This document shows, in pieces, positions 12,112-19,287 of a stretch of DNA of 20,783 nucleotides (position 1 is the stretch's first letter; every line of letters begins with the position of its first letter). Both the position numbers and the translations under genes were made by a program. The notes beneath the pieces are model-generated. The model ran no database searches. It had not been told where the DNA came from and saw only the letters and a program-made list of their open reading frames with translations. The stretch comes from Minisyncoccota bacterium (GTDB lineage: Bacteria > Patescibacteriota > Minisyncoccia > Phycocordibacterales > UBA9973): NCBI GenBank assembly GCA_030157745.1, contig JAOAUE010000019.1, positions 1-20,783 on the forward strand, read 5' to 3'.

Positions 12112-12837
12112 ATGGAACAAAAACATCATCCACTTATAATTTTAGGTTTTATTTTAGGAGGTAGCTTTTTGGTAGCTTCTTTGGTTGGAGCTTTCACTGT
12201 TTTTAGACTGCGGTCTCTTAATGATGTTGTGTCTGTCACAGGCTCTGCCAAGATGGAAGTCACTGCTGACCAAGGTAAATGGGTCAGCCAAATAAGTAGA
12301 AGTGTAAGGCAAAGTGGGCTAAAGGGTGGTTATGATCAAATAGCCAAAGATCTCTCGGTGGTAAAAGATTTTCTTAAACAAAATGGGGTAGAAGAAAGCG
12401 GTATAAGCGTTGCTCCGGTTTTTATGATGGAAGTTTATAATCAAAACGTAGAAGCAGAAAAGCAATATATTTTGAGCCAGAGTATAGAGGTTCAGTCTTC
12501 TGATGTTCTGAAGATCCAAGGCTTGTCTCAAAAGACAGGAGAGCTTATAGCTAAAGGTTTGATTTATTCAACTAGCTCACTTGAGTTTTATTACTCTAAA
12601 CTTCCTGAAGCTCGCGTAACATTACTCTCTGACGCTATAAATGATGCCAAGGCTAGAGCAGGAGAGTTGGCAAAGAATTCTGGTAAAAAAGTGGGATCAC
12701 TAAAGAGTGCAACAAGTGGAGTAGTCCAAGTACAGTCTCGCAACTCAACGGATGTTTCTGATTATGGATCTTATGATACTTCAAAAATAGAAAAGCAAAT
12801 CATGGTAACAGTTAAGGCTTCATTTACTTTGAAATAA
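12112..12837 (+). CDS. SIMPL (DUF541) domain protein, membrane-anchored
   Basis: A 241-aa protein. A single N-terminal TM (about 8-31, LIILGFILGGSFLVASLVGAF) is followed by the SIMPL domain: 'VSVTGSAKMEVTADQGKWVSQISR', 'DFLKQNGVEESGISVAPVFMME', 'KTGELIAKGLI', 'SLEFYYSKLPEARVTLLSDAINDAKARAGELAKNSGKKVG', and the C-terminal strand 'KQIMVTVKASFTL'. The domain is expected outside the membrane. Bacterial DUF541 proteins have been linked to envelope and oxidative stress responses, but their molecular function is not settled. It is followed after 2 nt by the next gene, so the two are coupled. Confidence 0.92.
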   Translation: MEQKHHPLIILGFILGGSFLVASLVGAFTVFRLRSLNDVVSVTGSAKMEVTADQGKWVSQISRSVRQSGLKGGYDQIAKDLSVVKDFLKQNGVEESGISVAPVFMMEVYNQNVEAEKQYILSQSIEVQSSDVLKIQGLSQKTGELIAKGLIYSTSSLEFYYSKLPEARVTLLSDAINDAKARAGELAKNSGKKVGSLKSATSGVVQVQSRNSTDVSDYGSYDTSKIEKQIMVTVKASFTLK

Positions 12838-12839
12838 CC

Positions 12840-13331
12840 ATGAAAAAACTTTTTCTCATAATCCTCACTATTTTTGTTTGTGATTTTGGTAAAGTTTGGG
12901 CGCAACAAGAAACTGCGATTGTAGAAGTTAAAGTAGAGCAAAATCAAAGCGCCCTGGATAAAGGTGAGGCAAAACTCAGAGAGATATTTATCCCTATATA
13001 TAGCAGTCTCGAAGACTTCCGTAAAAAACAAGCTGAAAATTTTGCTACTGCTCGAGATAAGACAAAAGTTAAACTTGGAATAGTTTTAACACAAGAAGCT
13101 ACTGACAAATTAAAAGATTTCCTTTCTCCACCAAAAGCTCCAAGTCCTTTCCCTGAGGGTGAGACTGAGCCTAGTGTAGAATCAAAAAAGATAGACAATC
13201 CAGCGGATTATGGAAGACTTGTACTTTTCACTGGTTTGGCGGCTTTGTTCTTAAGTGTTTGGATGTTTTATACAGTTTTGATCTTGCTTTTTTTGGCTAT
13301 TTTGAGGCTGATTTTTAGATCATTTTTATAG
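12840..13331 (+). CDS. Secreted/membrane-anchored protein of unknown function
   Basis: A 163-aa protein. It has an N-terminal signal peptide (MKKLFLIILTIFVCDFGKVWA, likely cleaved before QQ at residue 22), a helical charged extracellular region (~25-95), a proline-rich linker (SPPKAPSPFPEGETEP, about 96-112) and a C-terminal TM hairpin or long helix (LVLFTGLAALFLSVWMFY..., ~127-160). No family recognised. The position between a SIMPL gene and PBP2, with 2 nt to the former, suggests an envelope role (inference). Confidence 0.75.
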   Translation: MKKLFLIILTIFVCDFGKVWAQQETAIVEVKVEQNQSALDKGEAKLREIFIPIYSSLEDFRKKQAENFATARDKTKVKLGIVLTQEATDKLKDFLSPPKAPSPFPEGETEPSVESKKIDNPADYGRLVLFTGLAALFLSVWMFYTVLILLFLAILRLIFRSFL

Positions 13332-13341
13332 GAGATTACTG

Positions 13342-13350
13342 TGCTAAAAT
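13342..13350 (+). promoter_or_regulatory. Extended -10 promoter (TGcTAAAAT) ahead of the MreD-position gene
   Basis: TGC-TAAAAT ends 7 nt before ATG 13358. It could drive the small membrane protein and pbp2 separately from the SIMPL operon. Confidence 0.5.
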
Positions 13351-13357
13351 AGCTTTG

Positions 13358-13642
13358 ATGATTCGCAGTTTAGGTATCACCCTTTTTATATTTGTTTCAG
13401 CACTCTTTTTGCCTTTTTGGTTCCAAGCCATTTTGTATATTTTGGCTATTTTGATGATTCGCTACAAGGTCTTGGTTTTATTGCCAGCTGTATTTTCGGA
13501 TATTTGGTACTCATCTTATGGCGGAGTTGGCTTGTCAGATTTTAAAACTACAATTTTGGTTTTGGTTGGGCTAGGGATTTATTTATTAATTATAAAAAAC
13601 ACTAGGTTGCTACAAAACAATGGTCTGGAGAAGAAGAAATAA
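13358..13642 (+). CDS. Small multi-TM protein in the mreD position
   Basis: A 94-aa protein starting MIRSLGITLFIFVSALFLPF; ATG 13358 is preferred over TTG 13355. It is very hydrophobic with about three helices (5-22, 23-45, 63-82) and a basic tail (NNGLEKKK). It overlaps the PBP2 start by 23 nt. MreD, the usual gene at this location (mreC-mreD-mrdA), is about 160-180 aa with 5-6 TM; this protein is half that size and I see no clear MreD signature. A shortened MreD analogue is a positional guess only. Confidence 0.72.
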   Translation: MIRSLGITLFIFVSALFLPFWFQAILYILAILMIRYKVLVLLPAVFSDIWYSSYGGVGLSDFKTTILVLVGLGIYLLIIKNTRLLQNNGLEKKK

Positions 13643-15299
13643 AAAAATAAAAGTAGATGAGCTAAATCCTGATGAAATAATCATGGATGTTCACAACCTA
13701 CCATCTTTTGATCGGCAACAATTTGAAGGCCAGATAGAGAGGCCTATCAGCAAGAGGTCTTTGTCAGCGCTCTCTGCTATTATTTTTTTGGTTGCTGGTA
13801 TATTTGTTTTTCGACTTGCATATATCCAAATAGCCAAACATGATTTTTATACTCAAAAGAGCGAACAAAATAGCTTCGACGCGATACCTCTTTTTGCTGA
13901 TAGAGGAGTTATTTATGATCGTAACGGTACTGAGCTTGTTTGGAACGTCAGAGATGAAATTATAGATTTGACTAAGCGTTCTTATACCAAAGCTCATGGA
14001 TTTGCCAATATCTTAGGATATGTATCGTATCCAGCCAAAGACGAAAAAGGCTTCTTTTGGCAGGAGCGTACTATTGGTAAAGATGGAGTAGAAAAAGAAT
14101 TCGATAGTACTTTGGCCGGAACCAACGGGAGAAAGCTTATAGAATCAGACGTTGCTGGAAATGTTGTCTCAGAAGGATCTATAGAGCCACCAATTCAGGG
14201 TGAAAACTTAAATCTGTCCGTTGATAGTAGGGTTCAAGAAGCTCTATATGGTGGTATCAAGGACTTGGCAGTGCAATCAGGCTATGTCGGCGGTACAGGG
14301 CTCGTGATGGATATTAAGACTGGTGAACTCTACGCTATGACAAGCTATCCCGAATTTAATTCTGAAATAATTTCAGAAGGTACAGACAAGGCAATCATCA
14401 ATGGTTATTTAAATAGTTCTGCAAAACCACTTCTAAATAGGGCAATTGATGGCGTCTATACTCCGGGATCTATTGTCAAAACGTTTTTTGCTTTGGGTGC
14501 ACAAGCAGAGGGAGTTATCAGTCCAAGCAAAGTTTTATATACCAATGGTAAATTGGAAATTCCAAATCCTTATAATCCTAAACTAAAAACAGTTTTTAGA
14601 GATAATGCCGATCATGGAGCAGTAGACATGCGCAAAGCACTGGCAGTGTCTTCAAACGTTTATTTTTATGAAATTGGTGGTGGTTTTGGAGACCAGAAAG
14701 GTCTTGGTATCGCTAACCTTGAAAAATATGCTCGAATGTTTGGTTTAGGTGAAAAGACGGGAGTAAATCTAAGTGGAGAGCGTGAAGGTAATATTCCAAG
14801 TATAGAATGGAAGTCTAAAAAATTTCCCGGTGATCCATGGAGAGTGGGAGATACTTATAATACCGCCATTGGTCAATATGGATTTCAAGTGACCCCAATA
14901 CAAATGGTCAGAGGTATCGCAGGTATTGCTTCTCGTGGAATACTGCAAACTCCGACTATTTTGAAATCCAACAATACTAATAGTGGAATTAGTCTGGAAG
15001 TTCCTGATAATTTTTATACTGCAGTTCATGAAGGTATGCGTATGAGTGTGCTCGAAGGTACAAGTAGAGCCCTTGATAACGATACAGTACACGTCGCGGC
15101 AAAATCTGGTACTGCTCAGATCAAAAACAACACCCGGGTTAACTCTTGGACAGAAGGTTTTTTCCCGTATGAAAACCCTAGGTTTGCTTTTGTTGTTTTG
15201 ATGGAAGATGGACCAAAGATTTCCTCTGGTGCAGTGCATGCCTTTCGGCCGGTTATTGATTTATTTATCAATGACCCTAGCCTTTTGACTGAAGATTAA
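13620..15299 (+). CDS. mrdA: Penicillin-binding protein 2-like class B transpeptidase
   Basis: A 559-aa protein. Cytoplasmic basic N-terminus (to ~44), one TM (~46-70, LSALSAIIFLVAGIFVFRLAY), a compact dimerisation domain (~75-195, including 'LFADRGVIYDRNGTELVWNV') and a transpeptidase domain. Active-site motifs: S-I-V-K with Ser284 in 'YTPGSIVKTFF', S-S-N (344-346) in 'LAVSSNVYFYE', and K-S-G-T (495-498) in 'AAKSGTAQIKNN'. It cross-links peptidoglycan during elongation, normally with RodA; no rodA follows here. The assignment to PBP2 rather than PBP3 rests on the neighbouring MreD-position gene and the lack of dcw context; the second class B enzyme at 17552 lies in the dcw cluster. Confidence 0.9.
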   Translation: MVWRRRNKKIKVDELNPDEIIMDVHNLPSFDRQQFEGQIERPISKRSLSALSAIIFLVAGIFVFRLAYIQIAKHDFYTQKSEQNSFDAIPLFADRGVIYDRNGTELVWNVRDEIIDLTKRSYTKAHGFANILGYVSYPAKDEKGFFWQERTIGKDGVEKEFDSTLAGTNGRKLIESDVAGNVVSEGSIEPPIQGENLNLSVDSRVQEALYGGIKDLAVQSGYVGGTGLVMDIKTGELYAMTSYPEFNSEIISEGTDKAIINGYLNSSAKPLLNRAIDGVYTPGSIVKTFFALGAQAEGVISPSKVLYTNGKLEIPNPYNPKLKTVFRDNADHGAVDMRKALAVSSNVYFYEIGGGFGDQKGLGIANLEKYARMFGLGEKTGVNLSGEREGNIPSIEWKSKKFPGDPWRVGDTYNTAIGQYGFQVTPIQMVRGIAGIASRGILQTPTILKSNNTNSGISLEVPDNFYTAVHEGMRMSVLEGTSRALDNDTVHVAAKSGTAQIKNNTRVNSWTEGFFPYENPRFAFVVLMEDGPKISSGAVHAFRPVIDLFINDPSLLTED

Positions 15300-15307
15300 A
15301 AAAGCGC

Positions 15308-15313
15308 TATAGT
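15308..15313 (+). promoter_or_regulatory. -10 box (TATAGT) of greA
   Basis: TATAGT lies 11 nt before ATG 15325 and 9 nt after the PBP2 stop, giving a leader of only a few nucleotides. Confidence 0.5.
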
Positions 15314-15324
15314 AAAAAATCTTT

Positions 15325-15783
15325 ATGAAAGAACTGATAACACAAGAAAACAAAGAAGCTCTAGAAAAAGAGCTCAAAGAACTCTCTGGGCCAAAAAGGC
15401 AGGAGATTATTTCTGCTGTTGAATATGCTAAGAGCTTGGGGGACTTGTCAGAAAATGCTGAATACCATGCAGCTCGTGATGCCCAAGGAAGACTAGAAGA
15501 TAGAATCAAACAGATAGAGTATGTGCTCAAACATGCTGAGGTAGTAGAAAAACCAAGCGATGGAACTGTCGCTGTAGGATGTAATGTCGTTATCAAAAAA
15601 GAAGGCGAAACAAATACTCGCACATTTATCATTGTGGGTTCAGAAGATACAGATATGCTCTCTGGTAAGATTTCTTATAAAAGCCCTATAGGCCAAGCAC
15701 TGGTTGGTAAGAAAAAAGGAGACAATGTCAGTGTTTCAACTCCAAAAGGAGACATAACCTACGAAATAATCTCAGTAAATTAA
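15325..15783 (+). CDS. greA: Transcription elongation factor GreA
   Basis: A 152-aa protein, typical length. The N-terminal coiled coil holds 'KSLGDLSENAEYHAARDAQGRLEDRI' with the acidic tip Asp40/Glu43, which enters the RNA polymerase secondary channel and stimulates cleavage of backtracked RNA. The C-terminal FKBP-like domain has 'IVGSEDTDMLSGKISYKSPIGQALVGKKKGDNVSV' (about residues 103-137), the family signature. It is a single-gene unit closed by a strong terminator. Confidence 0.97.
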   Translation: MKELITQENKEALEKELKELSGPKRQEIISAVEYAKSLGDLSENAEYHAARDAQGRLEDRIKQIEYVLKHAEVVEKPSDGTVAVGCNVVIKKEGETNTRTFIIVGSEDTDMLSGKISYKSPIGQALVGKKKGDNVSVSTPKGDITYEIISVN

Positions 15784-15784
15784 C

Positions 15785-15811
15785 AAAAAACCCTCGACAA
15801 GAGGGTTTTTT
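15785..15811 (+). terminator. Intrinsic terminator of greA
   Basis: AAAAAACCCTC (15785-15795), GACAA loop, GAGGGTTTTTT (15801-15811): a perfect 11-bp stem and T-tract. It insulates greA from the mraZ promoter. Confidence 0.93.
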
Positions 15812-15835
15812 GTTTTGTTGTGCAGAAAATACTTG

Positions 15836-15844
15836 TTATCCACA
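15836..15844 (+). promoter_or_regulatory. Perfect DnaA box (TTATCCACA) upstream of mraZ
   Basis: TTATCCACA is identical to the high-affinity E. coli R1/R4-type DnaA box. It lies 11 bp upstream of the predicted mraZ -35. By chance one perfect copy on either strand is expected only about 0.16 times in 20.8 kb of random equal-base sequence. Function is inferred. Confidence 0.45.
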
Positions 15845-15854
15845 CCCTCAGGAT

Positions 15855-15884
15855 TTGCTAATAGGGAGCATAGTGGAGTAAAAT
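15855..15884 (+). promoter_or_regulatory. Predicted mraZ promoter inside the MraZ-box array
   Basis: TTGCTA (15855-15860), 18 bp, TAAAAT (15879-15884). The -10 overlaps the second MraZ box. The leader is about 40 nt, unlike most genes in this window. Confidence 0.55.
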
Positions 15885-15909
15885 GGTATCAAGTGGTAAG
15901 AAGTGGTAA
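15872..15909 (+). promoter_or_regulatory. MraZ operator: four TGG repeats at 10-bp period
   Basis: TGG occurs at 15874, 15884, 15894 and 15904, in the contexts AGTGGAGTAA, AATGGTATCA, AGTGGTAAGA and AGTGGTAAAA, each exactly one helical turn apart. A degenerate fifth unit (AGGGAG, at 15863-15868) keeps the phase upstream. MraZ is known to bind direct repeats of this kind (AAGTGG-like boxes with 10-bp spacing in Mycoplasma, TGGG in E. coli) ahead of its own gene. The array covers the -10 and start region, fitting autorepression. Confidence 0.8.
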
Positions 15910-15930
15910 AAAGGAAATTGAGTTAGAAAA

Positions 15931-16365
15931 ATGTTAATCGGTGAATACAAACATACAATAGACGAAAAAAATCGAATGTCTTTTCCTATAAAGTTTCGTA
16001 AAGAAATGGGTAAAACTGTCATAGTGACACCAGGACTAGATAAATGTTTGTTTATATTTACGACAAAAGAGTGGTCACATATTTCCAGTAAACTAGCAGA
16101 ATCTTCAATGCTAAGCGCTGATAACCGTAGTTTCAATAGATATCTCTTGGGAGGAGCAACAGAAGTAAGTGTAGATCCACAAGGGCGCATCCTTATACCA
16201 GACTTTCTTAAAGACAGGGCAGGTCTGGGGGGTAAGGTCGCCATTGTGGGTGTACACACTCGGGTTGAACTCTGGGACGAAAAGTCTTGGGATATTTATA
16301 AGAAAGGGGTTGAAGCCAAAGCTGATGAGCTCGCTGAAAAACTCGGAAATGTTGGCGTACTCTAA
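15931..16365 (+). CDS. mraZ: Transcriptional regulator MraZ
   Basis: A 144-aa protein with two tandem SpoVT/AbrB-like swapped-hairpin domains: 'MLIGEYKHTIDEKNRMSFPIKFR' with its DxK-x-R motif at about 11-15, and 'TEVSVDPQGRILIPDFL' with D-x-x-G-R at ~82-86. MraZ forms a ring-shaped multimer and controls the division and cell-wall cluster. It is first in the cluster and preceded by its own operator array. No mur or mraY genes follow in this window. Confidence 0.96.
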   Translation: MLIGEYKHTIDEKNRMSFPIKFRKEMGKTVIVTPGLDKCLFIFTTKEWSHISSKLAESSMLSADNRSFNRYLLGGATEVSVDPQGRILIPDFLKDRAGLGGKVAIVGVHTRVELWDEKSWDIYKKGVEAKADELAEKLGNVGVL

Positions 16366-16366
16366 C

Positions 16367-17236
16367 ATGCACATACCAGTACTTTTACATGAATCAATAA
16401 CTGCGCTTGATTTGCACGAAGGTGAAATCATAGTAGATGGAACATTTGGTGGTGGAGGACACTCAAAGGCGATACTTGAGAATTTGAAAAATAAATGCAC
16501 TCTTGTATGTGTTGACCTAGATGAAGAAGCCAAAGAAAGATTTGAAAAGTCTTTTGCTAATACTCCGGCTATCTTTGTCCAAGACAATTACAAAAATGCA
16601 AAACAAATCTTGGAAAAAGCCTCTGTAGAGAAAGTAAACAAAGTTTTGCTCGACATTGGTACTAGTTCATTTCAGCTGGACCATGATACTAGAGGATTTT
16701 CTTTTCTAAGTGATGCTCCTCTAAAGATGACTCTATCTAACGCTGGTTCCCATACAGGATTTAATGCTTATGACATAGTCAACGAGTGGAGTGAGTCTTC
16801 TATCGCCGACATAATCTTTTATTACGGCGAAGAACCCTTTGCTAGAAAAATAGCCAAGACGATAGTTTCCTCTAGAGCAATAAAGCCGATAGTCTCTTCC
16901 AAAGACCTTGCTGAAGTTATCGCTTCCTCTATCAAGAGAAAAGGCAGACTTCACCCAGCCACCAAAACCTTTCAAGCACTTCGTATCGCAGTTAATGATG
17001 AACTAGTCGTTTTAAAAGAAGCACTATCCGCTTGGTGGCAAGAGCTTGCACCAAAGGGAAGGCTCGCCGTTATATCTTTCCATAGCTTAGAAGATAGGAT
17101 AGTCAAGCAATGGATGAACAATCTCACAGATGACAAACGCGTTATCACAAAAAAACCAATTATCCCAACAGAAAAAGAAATAAAAGAAAACCCTAGATCT
17201 AGAAGCGCCAAACTAAGAATCATAGAAAAACCATGA
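16367..17236 (+). CDS. rsmH: 16S rRNA (cytosine1402-N4)-methyltransferase RsmH
   Basis: A 289-aa protein from ATG 16367 (MHIPVLLHESITAL), the family start; the in-frame ATG at 16349 would overlap mraZ. SAM-binding motif 'IVDGTFGGGGHSKAIL' (residues 22-37), 'LLDIGTSSFQLD' (94-105), 'GRLHPATKTFQALRIAVNDEL', 'ISFHSLEDRIVK' (236-247) and 'RSRSAKLRI' near the C-terminus are all present. It N4-methylates C1402 of 16S rRNA in the P site. The segment usually reading PLDMRM is PLKMTL here. Its TGA overlaps the next ATG (ATGA). Confidence 0.96.
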   Translation: MHIPVLLHESITALDLHEGEIIVDGTFGGGGHSKAILENLKNKCTLVCVDLDEEAKERFEKSFANTPAIFVQDNYKNAKQILEKASVEKVNKVLLDIGTSSFQLDHDTRGFSFLSDAPLKMTLSNAGSHTGFNAYDIVNEWSESSIADIIFYYGEEPFARKIAKTIVSSRAIKPIVSSKDLAEVIASSIKRKGRLHPATKTFQALRIAVNDELVVLKEALSAWWQELAPKGRLAVISFHSLEDRIVKQWMNNLTDDKRVITKKPIIPTEKEIKENPRSRSAKLRIIEKP

Positions 17237-17565
17237 TAAATAAAATGAAAAACAAAATAAGTTCGATAGGAGAGTACAAATCTCTACTTCAAAAATCTAC
17301 AAAATACTGTTTTTTGGCAAGTGGAATACTCTTTGTGTCGTACCTATACGTGGTGGGCGCTATTACATTTTCTGTTGTTGAACGTAAGGGCTTAGAAGAA
17401 TCTACAAAGACCTTACTTTCTGACATAAGTGCAGAGGAGCTAAAATACCTATCAAAAGAAAAAGAGTTAACAAAAGATTTGGCTTTCGAGGAAGGCTTTA
17501 TAACAGCTTCTTCTATAGCCTTTACTTCGGCTAAAAGAGCAGTTGCTTGGAATGCAGGACGCTAA
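17233..17565 (+). CDS. FtsL-like single-TM division protein (by position)
   Basis: A 110-aa bitopic protein. Short basic cytoplasmic N-terminus, one TM at about 25-50 (CFLASGILFVSYLYVVGAITF region), then a charged coiled-coil-like stretch 'RKGLEESTKTLLSDISAEELKYLSKEKELTKDLAFEEGF', ending near 'AVAWNAGR'. The size, topology and location between rsmH and the transpeptidase match FtsL, which links FtsB/FtsQ to FtsI/FtsW. Sequence conservation of FtsL is poor, so identification is by synteny. It overlaps rsmH by 4 nt and the next gene by 14 nt. Confidence 0.72.
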   Translation: MINKMKNKISSIGEYKSLLQKSTKYCFLASGILFVSYLYVVGAITFSVVERKGLEESTKTLLSDISAEELKYLSKEKELTKDLAFEEGFITASSIAFTSAKRAVAWNAGR

Positions 17566-19264
17566 AATACATCGTAGAAGAATAAGGATAATGATGGGGC
17601 TTATTATTTTTTTAGGCCTTTTTGTTGTTGGGAGACTTTTTCTTTTGCAAATTGTAAACCAGAAGTCATTCAAAGAAAGAGCAGAGCGTCAGTACCTTAC
17701 CCCAGTTAGTGAGAGCTTTGATCGAGGTACTATTTATTTCAGTAAAAAAGACGGTACAACTATGGCGGCCGCGACAGTCTCAAGTGGCTTTAAGGTTGCT
17801 ATTGAACCAGCTAAATTAAAAGATATAGAGCAGGTTTATTCAACAATAAACGCCGTTGTCTCTATAGAAAAAGAACCCTTCATATCTAAAGCAAATAAAA
17901 AAGCCGATCCTTACGAAGAGGTAGCTCTCAAGTTAAATCAAGAACAAGCCGATCAGATATTGAAAGAGAAACTCCCAGGCGTTAGTTTGTATCGACAGAA
18001 GTGGAGATTTTATCCAGGAGGAGAACTTGCTTCCAAGGCTATCGGCTTTGTTTCTTATAAAGAAAATGAGCTTTTGGGTCGTTATGGGCTTGAGAGGTAT
18101 TATAATGATGTTCTTTCAAGAGGTGAAAATAATTTTTATGTGAACTTCTTTGCTGAGATTTTCACCAACATTCAGTCCACTCTTTTCAAAAACAAAACAG
18201 CGACAGGGGATATCGTTACAACTATTGAACCAACAGTACAATCTCAGCTCGAAAATCTGATTTCTGAGATTGATCAAAAGTGGAGTAGTGATGCCGTAGG
18301 AGGACTGATCATGGATCCAAAAACTGGAGAAATAATAGCTATGGCTCATGTGCCAACATTTGATCTCAACGAATATGGTAAAGAATTAAATGTTTCTGTT
18401 TATAGTAACCCTTTTTCTCAAGACGTTTACGAGATGGGATCTATCGTTAAACCTTTGGTTATGGCTGGAGCGATAGACGCCAATGTCCTCACTCCACAAA
18501 CTACTTATGTAGATAATACTGGTTTTACCAAAGTTCAAGACAGAACTTTTTATAACTTTGACAAAAAAGGTCGTGGCAAGGCTACAATGCAAGATGTCCT
18601 GAACCAGTCTTTAAACACCGGTATGATTTTTGTACAGCAAAAAATGGGCAAGGGAACATTTAGAAACTATCTTTTGGACAGGTATAAGCTAGGAGAAAAA
18701 ACAGGAGTTGATTTGCCAGGAGAAGCCAGTGGTCTTGTGGGTGGCTTAAAAAGTCAAAATGATGTTAACTATGCTGCTGCATCATTTGGGCAAGGTATCG
18801 CCACTTCTCCTCTTGCTATTGTTAGAGCATATAGTTCTCTTGCCAACGGTGGTCATCTCGTGACTCCTCATTTGGCAAAAGAAATAAAACAAGAAAATGG
18901 ACTAACCAAAACATTGAAGTTCCCAATAGGAGAGCCGATACTCTCGACTGAGACAACTAGCACTATTACAAACATGCTCGTAACCGTAGTAGACAAAGGC
19001 TATGGTCGTGGGCTAGAGCATTATAGTGTTGCAGCCAAAACAGGTACTGCCCAGATGGCTCGCCCAGATGGCTCAGGATACTATGATGACCGAAATTTCC
19101 ACTCTTTGATAGGGTATTTCCCGGCTTATGAGCCTAGGTTTGTTTTGTACCTTTTCAATAACTATCCTAAGGGTGCCTCTTTCTCTTCACAGACACTTGC
19201 TGACCCCTTTTTTGAAATGGTACAATTCATGACGAGTTATTATGAATTAACGCCAGATAGATAA
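17552..19264 (+). CDS. ftsI: Class B penicillin-binding protein FtsI/PBP3-like
   Basis: A 570-aa protein from ATG 17552; TTG 17543 is a less likely start. TM at ~13-35 (MMGLIIFLGLFVVGRLFLLQI), N-terminal PBP dimer domain with 'ESFDRGTIYFSKKDG' (54-68) and 'LLGRYGLERYYNDVL' (174-188), then the transpeptidase domain with S-I-V-K (Ser297) in 'YEMGSIVKPL', S-L-N (353-355) in 'LNQSLNTGMIF' and K-T-G-T (496-499). It carries out septal peptidoglycan cross-linking with FtsW. It ends the dcw-like run here; no C-terminal PASTA repeats are present. Confidence 0.92.
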   Translation: MQDAKIHRRRIRIMMGLIIFLGLFVVGRLFLLQIVNQKSFKERAERQYLTPVSESFDRGTIYFSKKDGTTMAAATVSSGFKVAIEPAKLKDIEQVYSTINAVVSIEKEPFISKANKKADPYEEVALKLNQEQADQILKEKLPGVSLYRQKWRFYPGGELASKAIGFVSYKENELLGRYGLERYYNDVLSRGENNFYVNFFAEIFTNIQSTLFKNKTATGDIVTTIEPTVQSQLENLISEIDQKWSSDAVGGLIMDPKTGEIIAMAHVPTFDLNEYGKELNVSVYSNPFSQDVYEMGSIVKPLVMAGAIDANVLTPQTTYVDNTGFTKVQDRTFYNFDKKGRGKATMQDVLNQSLNTGMIFVQQKMGKGTFRNYLLDRYKLGEKTGVDLPGEASGLVGGLKSQNDVNYAAASFGQGIATSPLAIVRAYSSLANGGHLVTPHLAKEIKQENGLTKTLKFPIGEPILSTETTSTITNMLVTVVDKGYGRGLEHYSVAAKTGTAQMARPDGSGYYDDRNFHSLIGYFPAYEPRFVLYLFNNYPKGASFSSQTLADPFFEMVQFMTSYYELTPDR

Positions 19265-19287
19265 TTTGGCAATTTTTGAGGGTTATT

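Noticed and set aside
14769..15239. 156-aa open frame on the minus strand inside the PBP2 gene.
   Set aside because: It overlaps the transpeptidase domain carrying KSGT; no promoter or family pattern.
16244..16366. Alternative long start of rsmH at 16244 or 16349, overlapping mraZ.
   Set aside because: RsmH family starts at MHIPVLL; the upstream part only mirrors mraZ in another frame.
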